Shown piece after piece: positions 27,489 through 36,552 of a DNA stretch of 56,187 nt. The DNA is taken from the NCBI GenBank assembly GCA_902825965.1, contig CADEDA010000021.1, positions 1 to 56,187 on the forward strand. The letters run 5' to 3'. The DNA comes from an uncultured Gemmatimonadota bacterium (GTDB taxonomy: Bacteria; Gemmatimonadota; Gemmatimonadetes; Gemmatimonadales; Gemmatimonadaceae). The first letter of the stretch is position 1. The number at the start of each line of letters is the position of its first letter. The notes beneath the pieces were generated by a model, which was not told the DNA's origin, did no database searches, and saw only the letters and a program-made list of their open reading frames with translations. Both the position numbers and the translations under genes were made by a program.

Positions 27489-29077
27489 TGGCCCAACTCG
27501 ATCGCCTCCTGTCGGTGATGATCTCGAACCGCGCCGACTCGCTCGTCATCAAGGAGGGTGAGGCGGCGGCCCTGTTGGTCGAAGGCAACCCGCGGCCCGT
27601 CACCAAGGCGCTCAACGGCGCCCAGGTGATCGCGCTGATCAAGGAGATCGCCACGCCGGCGGCCGCCCAGGCGCTCGACGCCAAGCAGCCCACCAAGTTC
27701 CGCTACACCAGCGAGGATTCCGTCTTCGCCGTGCGGGCCATGCTCCAGGGCGACAAGCTCAGCGTCACCATCGTCGTGGATGATGAAGGGGAGTTCCAGC
27801 GCTCCACCGGGATGTTCGCGCGGGTGATCACGGAAGGCCCCTCGGCCTCGCCGCCGCCCGTGCCCGACGTGAAGAAATCGGCCGGCGACCCCTCGCAGGC
27901 CCGCGAGGCGATGGAGAAGCTCCTCCGCATGCTCGTCGAGGCCGGCGGCTCGGACCTGCACATGCGCGTGGGCGAGCCCCCCATCCTCCGCAAGAGCGGC
28001 GAGATGGAGCGGGTGGAGGGGCAGTCCAAGCTCGACCCGGCCACCACCGAGGCGCTGCTCCAGGCCATCATGCCGGAGCGCAACAAGAAGGAGTTCGCCG
28101 AGACCAACGACACCGATTTCGCGTACGAGATCGCCGGGGTCGCGCGCTTCCGCGCCAACGTGCTCCGCGACCGGAAGGGCGTCGCGGCCGTCTTCCGCGT
28201 GATCCCCAGCGCCATCGTCACCGCCGACCAGCTGGGCGTGTCGCCGGAGGTGCAGAACCTCTGCTACCTGACCAAGGGACTGGTGCTCGTCACGGGGCCG
28301 ACGGGCTCGGGCAAGTCGACGACGCTTTGCGCGCTCGTGGACCTCGTGAATCGGTCCCGCTCGGACCACGTGATCACGATCGAGGACCCGATCGAGTTCG
28401 TGCACGAGAACAAGAACTGCATCATCACGCAGCGGCAGGTGGGCGTGCACACCGGCAGCTTCAAGAGCGCGCTGCGGGCCGCCCTGCGCGAGGATCCGGA
28501 CATCATCCTGGTCGGTGAGCTGCGCGACCTGGAGACGGTGAGCATCGCGATCGAGACGGCGGAGACGGGGCACCTGGTGTTCGGCACCCTGCACACGACG
28601 ACCGCCGCGAGCACCATCGACCGCCTGATCGACCAGTTCCCGGCGGACCGTCAGGAGCAGGTGCGCACGATGCTCAGCGAGTCGCTCAAGGGTGTGATCT
28701 CCCAGGTGCTCTGCAAGAAGATCGGCGGCGGTCGCGTCGCCGCGCGCGAGATCCTGTTGGTGACACCCGCCATCAGTAACCTCATCCGGGAAGGGAAGAC
28801 CTTCCAGATCCCGAGCATCATGCAGACGTCCAAGCGGCTCGGCATGATCACGATGAACGACACGCTGCTGGACCTGGTGGAGAAGAAGCTGGTGGAGCCG
28901 AAGGAGGCTTATATGAAGTCGGTGGACAAAGCCTCGTTCGTGACACAGCTGAAGGCGAAGGGCCACGACACCAGCTTCGTGGATGCCGACCCCACCAACG
29001 CCCCCGGTGCCCCGACCCAGCCGGGCAGCGCTGCCAAGCCCGGACTCGCCGCGAAGCCGGCCGCGAAGCGGGGCTGA
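27488..29077 (+). CDS. PilT-like type IV pilus retraction ATPase with extra N-terminal domain
   Basis: The product is 529 residues from ATG 27488 (TGATG overlap). The C-terminal 375 residues are a complete PilT: N-domain EKLLRMLVEAGGSDLHMRVG, Walker A GPTGSGKSTT, Asp box ITIEDPIEFVH, Walker B DIILVGELRD and His box TGHLVFGTLHT. Residues 1-120 look like a second, degenerate copy of the PilT N-domain (LDRLLSVMISNRADSLVIKEG). A Pro-rich linker (ASPPPVPDV) joins the copies. The C terminus has an Ala/Pro/Lys tail. PilT powers retraction in twitching motility. No other pilus genes are in the window. Confidence 0.9.
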   Translation: MAQLDRLLSVMISNRADSLVIKEGEAAALLVEGNPRPVTKALNGAQVIALIKEIATPAAAQALDAKQPTKFRYTSEDSVFAVRAMLQGDKLSVTIVVDDEGEFQRSTGMFARVITEGPSASPPPVPDVKKSAGDPSQAREAMEKLLRMLVEAGGSDLHMRVGEPPILRKSGEMERVEGQSKLDPATTEALLQAIMPERNKKEFAETNDTDFAYEIAGVARFRANVLRDRKGVAAVFRVIPSAIVTADQLGVSPEVQNLCYLTKGLVLVTGPTGSGKSTTLCALVDLVNRSRSDHVITIEDPIEFVHENKNCIITQRQVGVHTGSFKSALRAALREDPDIILVGELRDLETVSIAIETAETGHLVFGTLHTTTAASTIDRLIDQFPADRQEQVRTMLSESLKGVISQVLCKKIGGGRVAAREILLVTPAISNLIREGKTFQIPSIMQTSKRLGMITMNDTLLDLVEKKLVEPKEAYMKSVDKASFVTQLKAKGHDTSFVDADPTNAPGAPTQPGSAAKPGLAAKPAAKRG

Positions 29078-29153
29078 GCGAGGGGCGCGGAGCGAGGGTC
29101 AGGGGGACGGACGAGGAGCAAGTACGAAGGGCGGCCCGTGGGGGTCGCCCTTT

Positions 29154-29203
<50 letters not shown>

Positions 29204-29225
29204 CACCCGCGTCCCGTTCCGCGGG

Positions 29226-30029
29226 TCACCCCGCATCGCCCTTTGCCATCGCAGGGAACTGCTTCCCCGCACACGCCGGACAGATCCCGTGCGAAAACTC
29301 CGCGTCCGTGTGCTCCCGCACGTATGACTCGATCCGCGTCCAATCCCCCGCATCGGTCCTCACCTCCCGGCAGTATGAGCAGATGGGGATGATCCCTCTG
29401 AGCGTCCGCAACTCGGCCATCGCCCGCTCCGTCGCCGCGTGCGCGCGTTGCCGGGAGTCCCAGAGTCCCCACTCGCTGGCAATCAACGCGGCCCGGTTGC
29501 GGACCATCAGGATGCCCACGGCGTTCAGCACCCAGATCACCAGGATGTCACCGTCCACCGTCCCCGACTCGCCACTGTTGACCCAGGTGAGGCGCAGCCA
29601 GGTGAGGCCCAGGCTGACCGTCAGTGGCGGGAGGATCTGCAGCAGCGTGCGGGAGTGCAGCCCGCCGTAGTAGGCCAGCAGCCACATCAGCGGCGTGCGC
29701 AGTGGGAGCGTGCTGCCCTCCGGGCGCAGCGCGTTGAGCGCGAGGATGCAGCAGGCGGCGCCCATGCCGACGATGAGGACCATCCGTTCGTACGAGGCGC
29801 GGGGCAGGGGTCGCCGCAGCCCCCAGATCCCCGCGAGCAGGAAGCCGACGAACACGCTGCGCACCGCGAACCGCGGCGTGAGCAGCTGCTCCAGCGCGAT
29901 CGAGAGGTCCGTGCGGAGGAACCACACCGTCGGCACCAGCATCAGCGCCAGTGTCAGGCGCGCGATGCGGCGGTCCGCATCGAGCTGCACGGACGCCAGG
30001 TCTGCGGGTCCGTCGGGGGGCGTGGTCAC
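29226..30029 (-). CDS. Membrane protein with C-terminal zinc-ribbon-like domain
   Basis: The product is 267 residues from GTG 30027-30029. Residues 20-175 hold about five or six hydrophobic segments. Residues 205-260 carry GIIPICSYCREVRTDAGDW, ending with EFSHGICPACAGK; two CxxC pairs are likely to bind zinc. I know this C-terminal module from the ends of PAS/GGDEF sensor proteins and histidine kinases, where its role is not established. Here it is joined directly to a membrane domain with no kinase or cyclase, so the protein may be a sensor stub or partner. It diverges from typA. Confidence 0.78.
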   Translation of the reverse strand: MTTPPDGPADLASVQLDADRRIARLTLALMLVPTVWFLRTDLSIALEQLLTPRFAVRSVFVGFLLAGIWGLRRPLPRASYERMVLIVGMGAACCILALNALRPEGSTLPLRTPLMWLLAYYGGLHSRTLLQILPPLTVSLGLTWLRLTWVNSGESGTVDGDILVIWVLNAVGILMVRNRAALIASEWGLWDSRQRAHAATERAMAELRTLRGIIPICSYCREVRTDAGDWTRIESYVREHTDAEFSHGICPACAGKQFPAMAKGDAG

Positions 30030-30156
30030 GGCGTGGTCACGGGGGCAGGGCGGAGGCGGCCGGCACGGGTCCGGCGCCGCGGGTCGGGGGTCGCAGGGAA
30101 TCTGACAGCCGTACTACCCGGAGTGCTGCCACCGGGATTTCGGCCGATCCCCCCAC

Positions 30157-30185
30157 CTGATTTCGATGCCCCGGGTGACTATATT
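30157..30185 (+). promoter_or_regulatory. Likely typA promoter with near-leaderless start
   Basis: CTGATT (30157-30162), a 17-base spacer and TATATT (30180-30185) stand just 8 bases before the ATG at 30194. An AGAGG at 30187-30191 is too close to the start to be a normal ribosome binding site. Confidence 0.5.
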
Positions 30186-30193
30186 CAGAGGCT

Positions 30194-32029
30194 ATGCAAA
30201 TCCGCAACATCGCCATCATCGCGCACGTCGACCACGGCAAGACGACCCTCGTGGATCAGATGCTCCGGCAGGCCGGGGCGTTCCGCGAGAATCAGGTCGT
30301 GTCCGAGCGCGTGATGGATTCCAACCCGCTCGAGCGCGAGCGCGGCATCACCATCCTCGCCAAGAACACCTCGATCCATTGGGGTGACACCAAGCTCAAC
30401 ATCGTCGACACCCCCGGGCACGCCGACTTCGGCGGCGAGGTGGAGCGCATCCTGCGCATGGTCGACGGCGTGCTGCTCGTCGTCGATGCGTTCGACGGCC
30501 CGATGCCGCAGACCCGGTTCGTGCTCCGCAAGGCGCTCGCGCTGGGCCGCACCGTGATCATCTGCATCAACAAGATCGACCGCCCGGGCGCCGACCCCAT
30601 GCGGGTGCACGAGGAAGTGCTCGACCTGTTGATCGAACTCGAGGCCAACGAGGACCAGCTCGACGCCCCGGTGGTGTACGCCTCCGGACGCGACGGGACC
30701 TCCACGATGGACATGGATGTCCCGGCCAAGAACCTCACGCCGCTGTTCGACACCATCGTCAAGCACGTGCCGGCGCCGCCGAGTGATGCCGCGGGCGCGT
30801 TCCAGATGCTGGTGTCGACCATCGACTATTCCAACTATCTGGGCCGCCTGGCCATCGGGCGCATCGAGCGCGGCACCGTGAAGGTCGGCGACACCGTGCA
30901 TCTCCTGCCGGTGGACCACAACCTCAAGGGTGCCCCGGGCCGCGTGACCAAGCTGTATGGCTTCGAGGGGCTCGAGCGGGTCGAGGTGCCCAGCGCCTCG
31001 GCCGGCGAGATCGTCGCCCTGGCCGGGCTCGAAGGCGTGGAGATCGGGCTCACCATCACCGACCCCGAGCATCCCGACCGGCTCGAGGGCATCGCGGTCG
31101 AGGAGCCGACCATCTCGGTCGACTTCCTCGTCAACAACTCGCCGTTCGCGGGACAGGACGGCAAGTTCGTCACCAGCCGGCAGCTCAAGGAGCGTCTCGA
31201 GAAGGAGCTCGAGCGCAACGTCGCGCTGCGGGTGGAGGACACCGACAGCACCGACACCTGGACCGTGTCCGGCCGCGGCGAGCTGCATCTCTCCATCCTC
31301 ATGGAGACCATGCGCCGCGAGGGCTACGAGTTCCAGGTGAGCCGACCGCGCGTGATCACGCACGTGGGACCCAACGGCGAGAAACTCGAGCCGTATGAGG
31401 AGCTGGCGATCGACGTGCCCGAGGAGTTCATGGGCACCGTCATCGAGAAGCTCGGGCCGCGCAAGGCCAGCATGATCGAGATGAAGAACCCGGGCCAGGG
31501 CCTGGTCCGCATCGTGTACAAGATCCCGGCGCGTGGCCTGTTCGGGTACCGCAGCGAGTTCCTCACCGACACCCGCGGCACCGGCATCATGCACCACCGC
31601 TTCCTCGAGTACGGGCCTTGGGCTGGCAACCTGCAGGGCCGCCTGCGCGGGGTGCTCGTGTCCATGGAAGCGGGGACGATCATCGCCTTCGCGCTCGGCA
31701 ACCTGCAGGAGCGGAGCACGCTCTTCGTCGCTCCGGGCGACGAGGTCTACGAGGGCATGATCGTCGGCGAGAACTCGCGTCCGGGCGACATGGACGTCAA
31801 CCCGACGAAGGAGAAGAAGCTCACCAACATGCGCTCCAAGAGCGCGGATGACGCCATCTCCCTCGAGCCGCCGCGGGTGCTCACGCTGGAGAGCGCGCTC
31901 GAGTACATCGAGGACGACGAGCTCATCGAGGTGACGCCCAAGAACATCCGGCTCCGGAAGCGCCTGCTCGGCGTATCCGACCGCAAGCGCATCAACCGCG
32001 ACGCCAAGAAGGAGCGCGCGGGGGCGTAA
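30194..32029 (+). CDS. typA: GTP-binding protein TypA/BipA
   Basis: The product is 611 residues, the usual length. The opening [20 protein letters not shown] holds G1, followed by [22 protein letters not shown] and [10 protein letters not shown]. The C-terminal part has the TypA-specific [11 protein letters not shown]. TypA is a ribosome-binding GTPase needed for 50S assembly and stress adaptation. Together with lepA at 9068 the window therefore has two members of the translational GTPase superfamily. The gene stands alone with its own promoter. Confidence 0.97.
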   Translation: MQIRNIAIIAHVDHGKTTLVDQMLRQAGAFRENQVVSERVMDSNPLERERGITILAKNTSIHWGDTKLNIVDTPGHADFGGEVERILRMVDGVLLVVDAFDGPMPQTRFVLRKALALGRTVIICINKIDRPGADPMRVHEEVLDLLIELEANEDQLDAPVVYASGRDGTSTMDMDVPAKNLTPLFDTIVKHVPAPPSDAAGAFQMLVSTIDYSNYLGRLAIGRIERGTVKVGDTVHLLPVDHNLKGAPGRVTKLYGFEGLERVEVPSASAGEIVALAGLEGVEIGLTITDPEHPDRLEGIAVEEPTISVDFLVNNSPFAGQDGKFVTSRQLKERLEKELERNVALRVEDTDSTDTWTVSGRGELHLSILMETMRREGYEFQVSRPRVITHVGPNGEKLEPYEELAIDVPEEFMGTVIEKLGPRKASMIEMKNPGQGLVRIVYKIPARGLFGYRSEFLTDTRGTGIMHHRFLEYGPWAGNLQGRLRGVLVSMEAGTIIAFALGNLQERSTLFVAPGDEVYEGMIVGENSRPGDMDVNPTKEKKLTNMRSKSADDAISLEPPRVLTLESALEYIEDDELIEVTPKNIRLRKRLLGVSDRKRINRDAKKERAGA

Positions 32030-32092
32030 CGCGGACTGCGCCGCCGCGCGGGCGTATACGCGCACGCGCGACACGGGGACCTGGAGTGCCAG

Positions 32093-32124
32093 CGAGGCAG
32101 TCGCGCATCGGCGTGACTGCCTCG
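32093..32124 (+). terminator. Hairpin downstream of typA
   Basis: CGAGGCAGTC (32093-32102) pairs perfectly with GACTGCCTCG (32115-32124), and three further inner pairs, one of them G-T, leave a 6-base loop. It lies 63 bases after the typA stop. A T-run is missing, so termination is plausible but not certain. The remaining part of the 308-base gap (32030-32337) holds a TAATAT hexamer at 32250-32255 that could be the -10 box for the acidic-protein gene, and a short 27-codon open frame from 32270 that overlaps that gene's start. Confidence 0.5.
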
Positions 32125-32337
32125 TGTGCATCGGTGCTTCATCCGCACGCCTAGCCGCATCCCCAGTCGCATCCCCAACCGGTCGTCACGCCACCCGTTA
32201 CGATTCGATGACGCGCCACGTCGGACTCTGGACGCCAGCCCTCCCCCAGTAATATCCTTCGCGCAGAACATGATGCCTTTCCTGACGGGCCGTCCCGCAA
32301 CCGCCCGTGCACGCCACTTACCTGGAGACCGCGGACA

Positions 32338-32619
32338 ATGCCGGCGATCGTGAAGTCGTCTTGGGTGCTCGGGCCGACCGAGGACGACGAGGACCTCGAG
32401 GAGTTCGATCCCGATCTCGATGAGGATGAGGATCTCGACGACGAGGACCTCGATGACGAGGACCTCGACGACGAGGAGCTCGACGAGGACGACTTCGACG
32501 ATGAACTCGACGAGGATGAGGAGGACGACGATCTCGACGACGATCTCATCGACCTCGACGACGAATACGACGACACGGACGAGGACGACCGGCCGCACCC
32601 CGGTCGCTTCGAGGAGTGA
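32338..32619 (+). CDS. Extremely acidic small protein of unknown function
   Basis: The product is 93 residues from ATG 32338 (a GGAG lies about 13 bases upstream). After a short ordinary start, MPAIVKSSWVLGPT, the chain is almost only Asp and Glu broken by Leu every four to five residues. By count 56 of 93 residues are acidic and only three are Lys or Arg. The end returns to RPHPGRFEE. It must be disordered or depend on cations or a basic partner. There is no signal peptide. Homologues with a known role are not recognised; low-complexity acidic proteins can act as nucleic-acid mimics, chaperone-like tails or calcium binders, but nothing here chooses among these. Confidence 0.72.
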   Translation: MPAIVKSSWVLGPTEDDEDLEEFDPDLDEDEDLDDEDLDDEDLDDEELDEDDFDDELDEDEEDDDLDDDLIDLDDEYDDTDEDDRPHPGRFEE

Positions 32620-32674
32620 AGGCCCCGGGGGGCGCCGACGGCGTCCCCCGCAGCGTTTCGGCCCCGTCACCCGG

Positions 32675-32703
32675 TTGACCCCGCTTCCGGGCCCGGCTTT
32701 ATT
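32675..32703 (+). promoter_or_regulatory. Promoter of the tRNA-Ile gene
   Basis: TTGACC (32675-32680), 17 bases, then TTTATT (32698-32703). Transcription would begin about 5 bases before the mature tRNA 5' end at 32716. Confidence 0.6.
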
Positions 32704-32715
32704 TAGAGGCTCGCC

Positions 32716-32789
<74 letters not shown>

Positions 32790-32803
32790 CTCCCGGCAAT
32801 GTT

Positions 32804-32842
32804 CGCCCCGCCAACGGTCCCCGTTGGCGGGGCGTTCGTTTT
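32804..32842 (+). terminator. Strong intrinsic terminator after tRNA-Ile
   Basis: A perfect 14-bp stem, CGCCCCGCCAACGG (32804-32817) with CCGTTGGCGGGGCG (32821-32834), closes a 3-base loop and is followed by TTCGTTTT. It is the clearest intrinsic terminator in the window. Confidence 0.93.
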
Positions 32843-32896
32843 CGCAGTCCCCGGTTCCCGCGGTAAGTTCACCCCGTCTCCCACCGGACCCGCCGC

Positions 32897-35194
32897 ATGC
32901 GCTTCGTCGCCTTCCTGAGCCTCACGCTCGTCGCCGCCACCCCGCTGCCTGCGCCGGGTTCGTCGGCAGGGGAGCACGCCGCGGTGCCGGCGTCCCTCCG
33001 CGTGACGCGCGCCGACTCCCTCCGCGCGGCCGACCTCCTTGACGTCACCAGCGCCAGCATCGCCGACCTCTCCGACGATGGCCGACACCTCGCCCTCACG
33101 GTGTCGCGGCGCCGCGACCAGCTCGGCGTCGTCGCCGCACGCGACGGCGACCCCAGCTACCTCCGTGTGGTGCCCGTGGAGCTGTACGCGGTGGATGCGG
33201 GCAGCCTCGAGCGCCGCGCCGTGTTCAGCGGGAAGCGCCCCGTGCGGAATCCGGTCTGGTCGCCCGACGCCACCCGACTGGCCTACCTCGAACTCGTGGA
33301 TGACCGGTTGCGGATCGTGGTGTGGGAGCGCACGAGCGGACGTAGCACCGTCGCGCGCCTCGCGCCGGGCACCTATGTGGCCGAGAACTCCGAACTGCGC
33401 TGGAACGCGGCGGGGACCCAGCTGCACTTCGCACTCCGTACGGAGGCATGGCGGACCCGGGTGACGGCGCAGTTCGCCACCCTCGTGCGCGGCCCCATCA
33501 CGCACCTCGGGGCGCCGGAGTCGGAACCGTTCCTCCCCTGGGAGGCACTGCGCCGCGAGGGCAACCGGCGGGCGATCGCCGCCTGGACGCCGGCCACCCA
33601 GCGGATCGAGACGCTGATCCCCGAGGGCATGATCAGCAGCTGGGCGGTCTCGGCCGACGGCGACGTGCGGGTCTGGAACGATGACCTCACGCGCAAGACG
33701 GACTATGAGACCATCATGGGCCGCAGCGAGCGGCTCGTGGCGCGTACGGCGGCGGACACGGTCACGCGGGTGCTGCTCGAGACGTTGCGCAACACGACCG
33801 TGCAGTGGGCCGAGGACGGTCGGCGGTACTTCTACGCGCGCGAGGGCACGGTGTGGCGCGCGACGGTCGGCGATTCCGCGCGGCGTCGCGTGGCCGCACC
33901 CGACTCGACGCCGGCGAGTGATACGAGTCGCGCTGCGCGTGAACGGCGGGCGAAGTCGCGCTGGTCCCTGGTGCGGGCCGCCGCGCTGGGGGACGCCGTC
34001 ATCGCCTCGCGGCAGGACGGTCTCTACCTGATCGACACGCTGGGTGCGAGCACCCGCATCGCCACGATGCCGGACTCCACCGACCAGGCCTCGCCGCGGC
34101 CCACGGTGCTGCAGTGGTCGCGCGACGGGCGCTACGTCTACCTTGCCATCAACGCGCGCGATCGCTGGGAGCGCGGCATCGCGCGCTGGGACCGCCAGAG
34201 CGGGCGCACCGAGGTACTGGCCCGCGACGCCGACATGCGCAGCGGCCTGCAGCTCTCGCGTGACGGGGCCACGCTCACCTTCGCGCTCGCGACGTCGAAC
34301 CGGCCGGCCGACCCGTTCATCGCGGACGCCGCACTGGCCCGCGCCCGGCGCGTCTTCGACGCCAATCCACAGCTTTCCGCGGCTGATCCGGCGCGACCGG
34401 ACGCGCGACCGGACGCGCGACCGCTCGCGCGTACTGAACTGGTGCGGTACCTCGATGCCGACGGCGCGCCGCAGTGGGGAGTGCTGTATCATCCCGTCAA
34501 CGGGGCGAAGCCTGCGCCGACCGTGTTCCTGGTCTACGAGTCGTTCTTCGACGACACCTTCGACGCGACGGCCAACCTGCTCGCCTCACGCGGGTACGCG
34601 GTGCTCAAGCCCAGTGTGTCGTTCGAGACCGGCTATCCCGGCGAGGCCTGGCTCAAGGGCGTGACCGCGGCGGCCAATCATCTGATCGCCATCGGCGTCG
34701 CCGATTCCGCCCGGCTGGGCGTGCACGGCACCAGCTACGGCGGCTACGCGACCAACCTGCTCATTACGCAGACCAAGCGCTTCAAGGCTGCGGTGAACAT
34801 CTCCGGCAAGGTGGACTTCATCTCGTTCTACACCGACTCCCCCCGCCTCGGTGACCGCAATACGCACGCGGCCGAGCGGAGCCAGGACCGGATCGGCGCC
34901 ACGATGTGGGAGGCGCCCATGAAGTACATCGAGCACAGCGCCGTGATGTTCGCCGACCGCATCACGACGCCGTTGTTGCTGATGACCGGTGGGGAGGACC
35001 ACAACGTGCCCGCGTTGAACACGCGGGAGATGTACTATGCGCTGCGGCGTCTGGGCCGGCATGTGGAGTGGGTGAACTACGCCGAGGGGGGCCATGGGAT
35101 CCCGATGACCAACGAGCGCGAGTTCACGCATTTCCATGACACGTTGGTGGGCTGGTACGATCGCTGGCTGAAGGCGCGACCGGTGGTGCCGTAG
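32897..35194 (+). CDS. Secreted S9-family serine peptidase (prolyl oligopeptidase/acylaminoacyl peptidase type)
   Basis: The product is 765 residues with an N-terminal signal peptide (MRFVAFLSLTLVAATPLPAPG). A beta-propeller covers about residues 40-500. The alpha/beta hydrolase domain follows, with nucleophile S613 in GTSYGGYA, acid D701 in GGEDHNVP and H733 in EGGHGIP, the standard S9 triad order. Family members cleave peptides, often after proline or from acylated N termini; this one should be periplasmic or exported. A TAAGTT hexamer near 32871 may be its -10 box. Its stop TAG is in frame with the following membrane protein, 12 codons upstream of that gene's first start. Confidence 0.92.
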   Translation: MRFVAFLSLTLVAATPLPAPGSSAGEHAAVPASLRVTRADSLRAADLLDVTSASIADLSDDGRHLALTVSRRRDQLGVVAARDGDPSYLRVVPVELYAVDAGSLERRAVFSGKRPVRNPVWSPDATRLAYLELVDDRLRIVVWERTSGRSTVARLAPGTYVAENSELRWNAAGTQLHFALRTEAWRTRVTAQFATLVRGPITHLGAPESEPFLPWEALRREGNRRAIAAWTPATQRIETLIPEGMISSWAVSADGDVRVWNDDLTRKTDYETIMGRSERLVARTAADTVTRVLLETLRNTTVQWAEDGRRYFYAREGTVWRATVGDSARRRVAAPDSTPASDTSRAARERRAKSRWSLVRAAALGDAVIASRQDGLYLIDTLGASTRIATMPDSTDQASPRPTVLQWSRDGRYVYLAINARDRWERGIARWDRQSGRTEVLARDADMRSGLQLSRDGATLTFALATSNRPADPFIADAALARARRVFDANPQLSAADPARPDARPDARPLARTELVRYLDADGAPQWGVLYHPVNGAKPAPTVFLVYESFFDDTFDATANLLASRGYAVLKPSVSFETGYPGEAWLKGVTAAANHLIAIGVADSARLGVHGTSYGGYATNLLITQTKRFKAAVNISGKVDFISFYTDSPRLGDRNTHAAERSQDRIGATMWEAPMKYIEHSAVMFADRITTPLLLMTGGEDHNVPALNTREMYYALRRLGRHVEWVNYAEGGHGIPMTNEREFTHFHDTLVGWYDRWLKARPVVP

Positions 35195-35230
35195 GCGAAG
35201 GCGTCGGCACGCGAGTTCCTGCCCCACGAC

Positions 35231-36043
35231 GTGGCGTACCTCCAGATGAGCGCCTCAGATCTGTGCGCGATCGCGGACTGCCGCATCGTCCGCTTCATGT
35301 TCCACGACAGGGTCGCATTCGGCGGCACCCTGATCTCGGTCGCCATCCTCTACCTTTGGATCGCGTCCGTCCCACTGCGCGACGGCGAGCGGTGGGCGTG
35401 GTGGGCTTTCACCGTGAGTGGGGTACTCGGGTTCGGCAGCTTCCTGTTGTACCTCGGATACGGGTACTTCGACAGCTGGCACGGCACGGCGACGCTGCTC
35501 CTTCTGCCGGTGTTCGTTGCGGGCCTCGCCCGCACGCGCCCCTTGGCGTCGCAGCCGTCCATGCCGTGGATGCGATCCGCCGAGTTCCGTGCCGCGTCCG
35601 CGATGTCGCGCGCGGGGCGATTCGGGCTGCTCGCCACCGGAATCGGTCTGTCACTGGCCGGCAGTGTCATCATGTTTCTGGGCGCCACCGAGGTGTTCGT
35701 CGCCGAGGACCTCGGATTCATGGGCCTCACGCGAGACGCGCTGGGTGCCGTGAATCCGCGACTGATACCACTCATCGCGCACGATCGCGCGGGGTTCGGA
35801 GGCGGACTGGCCACGACCGGCGTTCTGCTGACCGGGTGCGTGTGGCATGCGCGCCCGATGCGGTCATTCCACGAAGCGGTGCTCGCCGCCGGCACGGCGG
35901 GTTTCGGATGCGCGATCGGCACGCACTTCGTCGAAGGCTATCGCAATCCGGTGCATCTGGCGCCCGTGTTCGCCGGCGCTGCGCTATTCTTGGTGAGTAT
36001 CGCGCTCCTCATCGCGAGTGCACGCCAGAGGCAGGCATCCTGA
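35231..36043 (+). CDS. Multi-pass membrane protein with HDRxxFGG repeats, perhaps N-terminally truncated
   Basis: The product is 270 residues from GTG 35231, with about seven hydrophobic segments. Two similar motifs, FHDRVAFGGTLIS near residue 24 and AHDRAGFGGGLAT near 184, each lead into membrane helices and suggest an internal duplication. In-frame sequence before the start (REFLPHDV, from about 35210) also looks like coding sequence of this family as I remember it, in which more residues precede this point. Just upstream is the peptidase stop in the same frame. The gene may have lost its 5' part. Function is unknown. It overlaps the next gene by TGATG. Confidence 0.72.
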   Translation: MAYLQMSASDLCAIADCRIVRFMFHDRVAFGGTLISVAILYLWIASVPLRDGERWAWWAFTVSGVLGFGSFLLYLGYGYFDSWHGTATLLLLPVFVAGLARTRPLASQPSMPWMRSAEFRAASAMSRAGRFGLLATGIGLSLAGSVIMFLGATEVFVAEDLGFMGLTRDALGAVNPRLIPLIAHDRAGFGGGLATTGVLLTGCVWHARPMRSFHEAVLAAGTAGFGCAIGTHFVEGYRNPVHLAPVFAGAALFLVSIALLIASARQRQAS

Positions 36044-36552
36044 TGGCTATCCGGAAGACGAGAACGGCATCGAAGTCCGCGGCCAGGAAGCCGGCGAAGA
36101 AGGCCGCAACGCCGCGCGCGGGTGCGTCGCGGTTGCCGACGTCCATGCGCAGCGGCAAGGCCAGCGCCGCCAAGGCCGCCGCTGGCGACGAGCCGGTGTT
36201 CGCGTACATCGCGGGGTTGCCGCAGCCGCAGCGTGGCATCGCCGCACGCGTGGACGCGTTGGCGGCCAAGACGCTGCCGCGTCTCCAGCGATCCGTGAAG
36301 TGGGGGATGGCCTACTACGGCGTCGGCGACGGGTGGTGCTTCTGCTGCGGCGGCTTCGCCGACCACGTCAAGCTGATGTTCATCAACGGCGTGACACTCA
36401 CCCCGGTCCCGCCGGTGACACCCGTCGCGATGGGCAAGGCCACCCGAGGCGTCGAGTTGCGCTCGGCACGGCAGCTCGACGAAGGTCAGGTTGCTGCGTG
36501 GATGAAGCAGATCACCGCGGCGCCCGGTGTGGGACGGTCGCGGGCGGGCTAG
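36043..36552 (+). CDS. DUF1801 protein with Lys/Ala-rich N-terminal tail
   Basis: The product is 169 residues from ATG 36043 (TGATG overlap). The first 49 residues are a basic Lys/Ala/Arg tail (TASKSAARKPAKKAATPR) like the tails of histone H1-like bacterial proteins. The rest is a DUF1801 fold: VFAYIAGLPQPQRGIAARVDAL, SVKWGMAYYG and VKLMFINGVTL. DUF1801 proteins are small and of the YdhG/iron-chaperone-like type, with unclear roles. Two more are at 47163 and 47603. The tail could bind DNA, which would be unusual for the family. Confidence 0.8.
   Translation: MAIRKTRTASKSAARKPAKKAATPRAGASRLPTSMRSGKASAAKAAAGDEPVFAYIAGLPQPQRGIAARVDALAAKTLPRLQRSVKWGMAYYGVGDGWCFCCGGFADHVKLMFINGVTLTPVPPVTPVAMGKATRGVELRSARQLDEGQVAAWMKQITAAPGVGRSRAG

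Noticed and set aside
32380-32590. GACGAGGAC-type repeats as a satellite
   Set aside because: They stay in frame as Asp/Glu codons across a frame with proper start, stop and flanking normal residues, so a coding explanation is better.
34385-34435. Short repeat of CGACCGGACGCG in the S9 peptidase gene
   Set aside because: It encodes a small PDAR repeat in a loop of the propeller region and does not break the frame.
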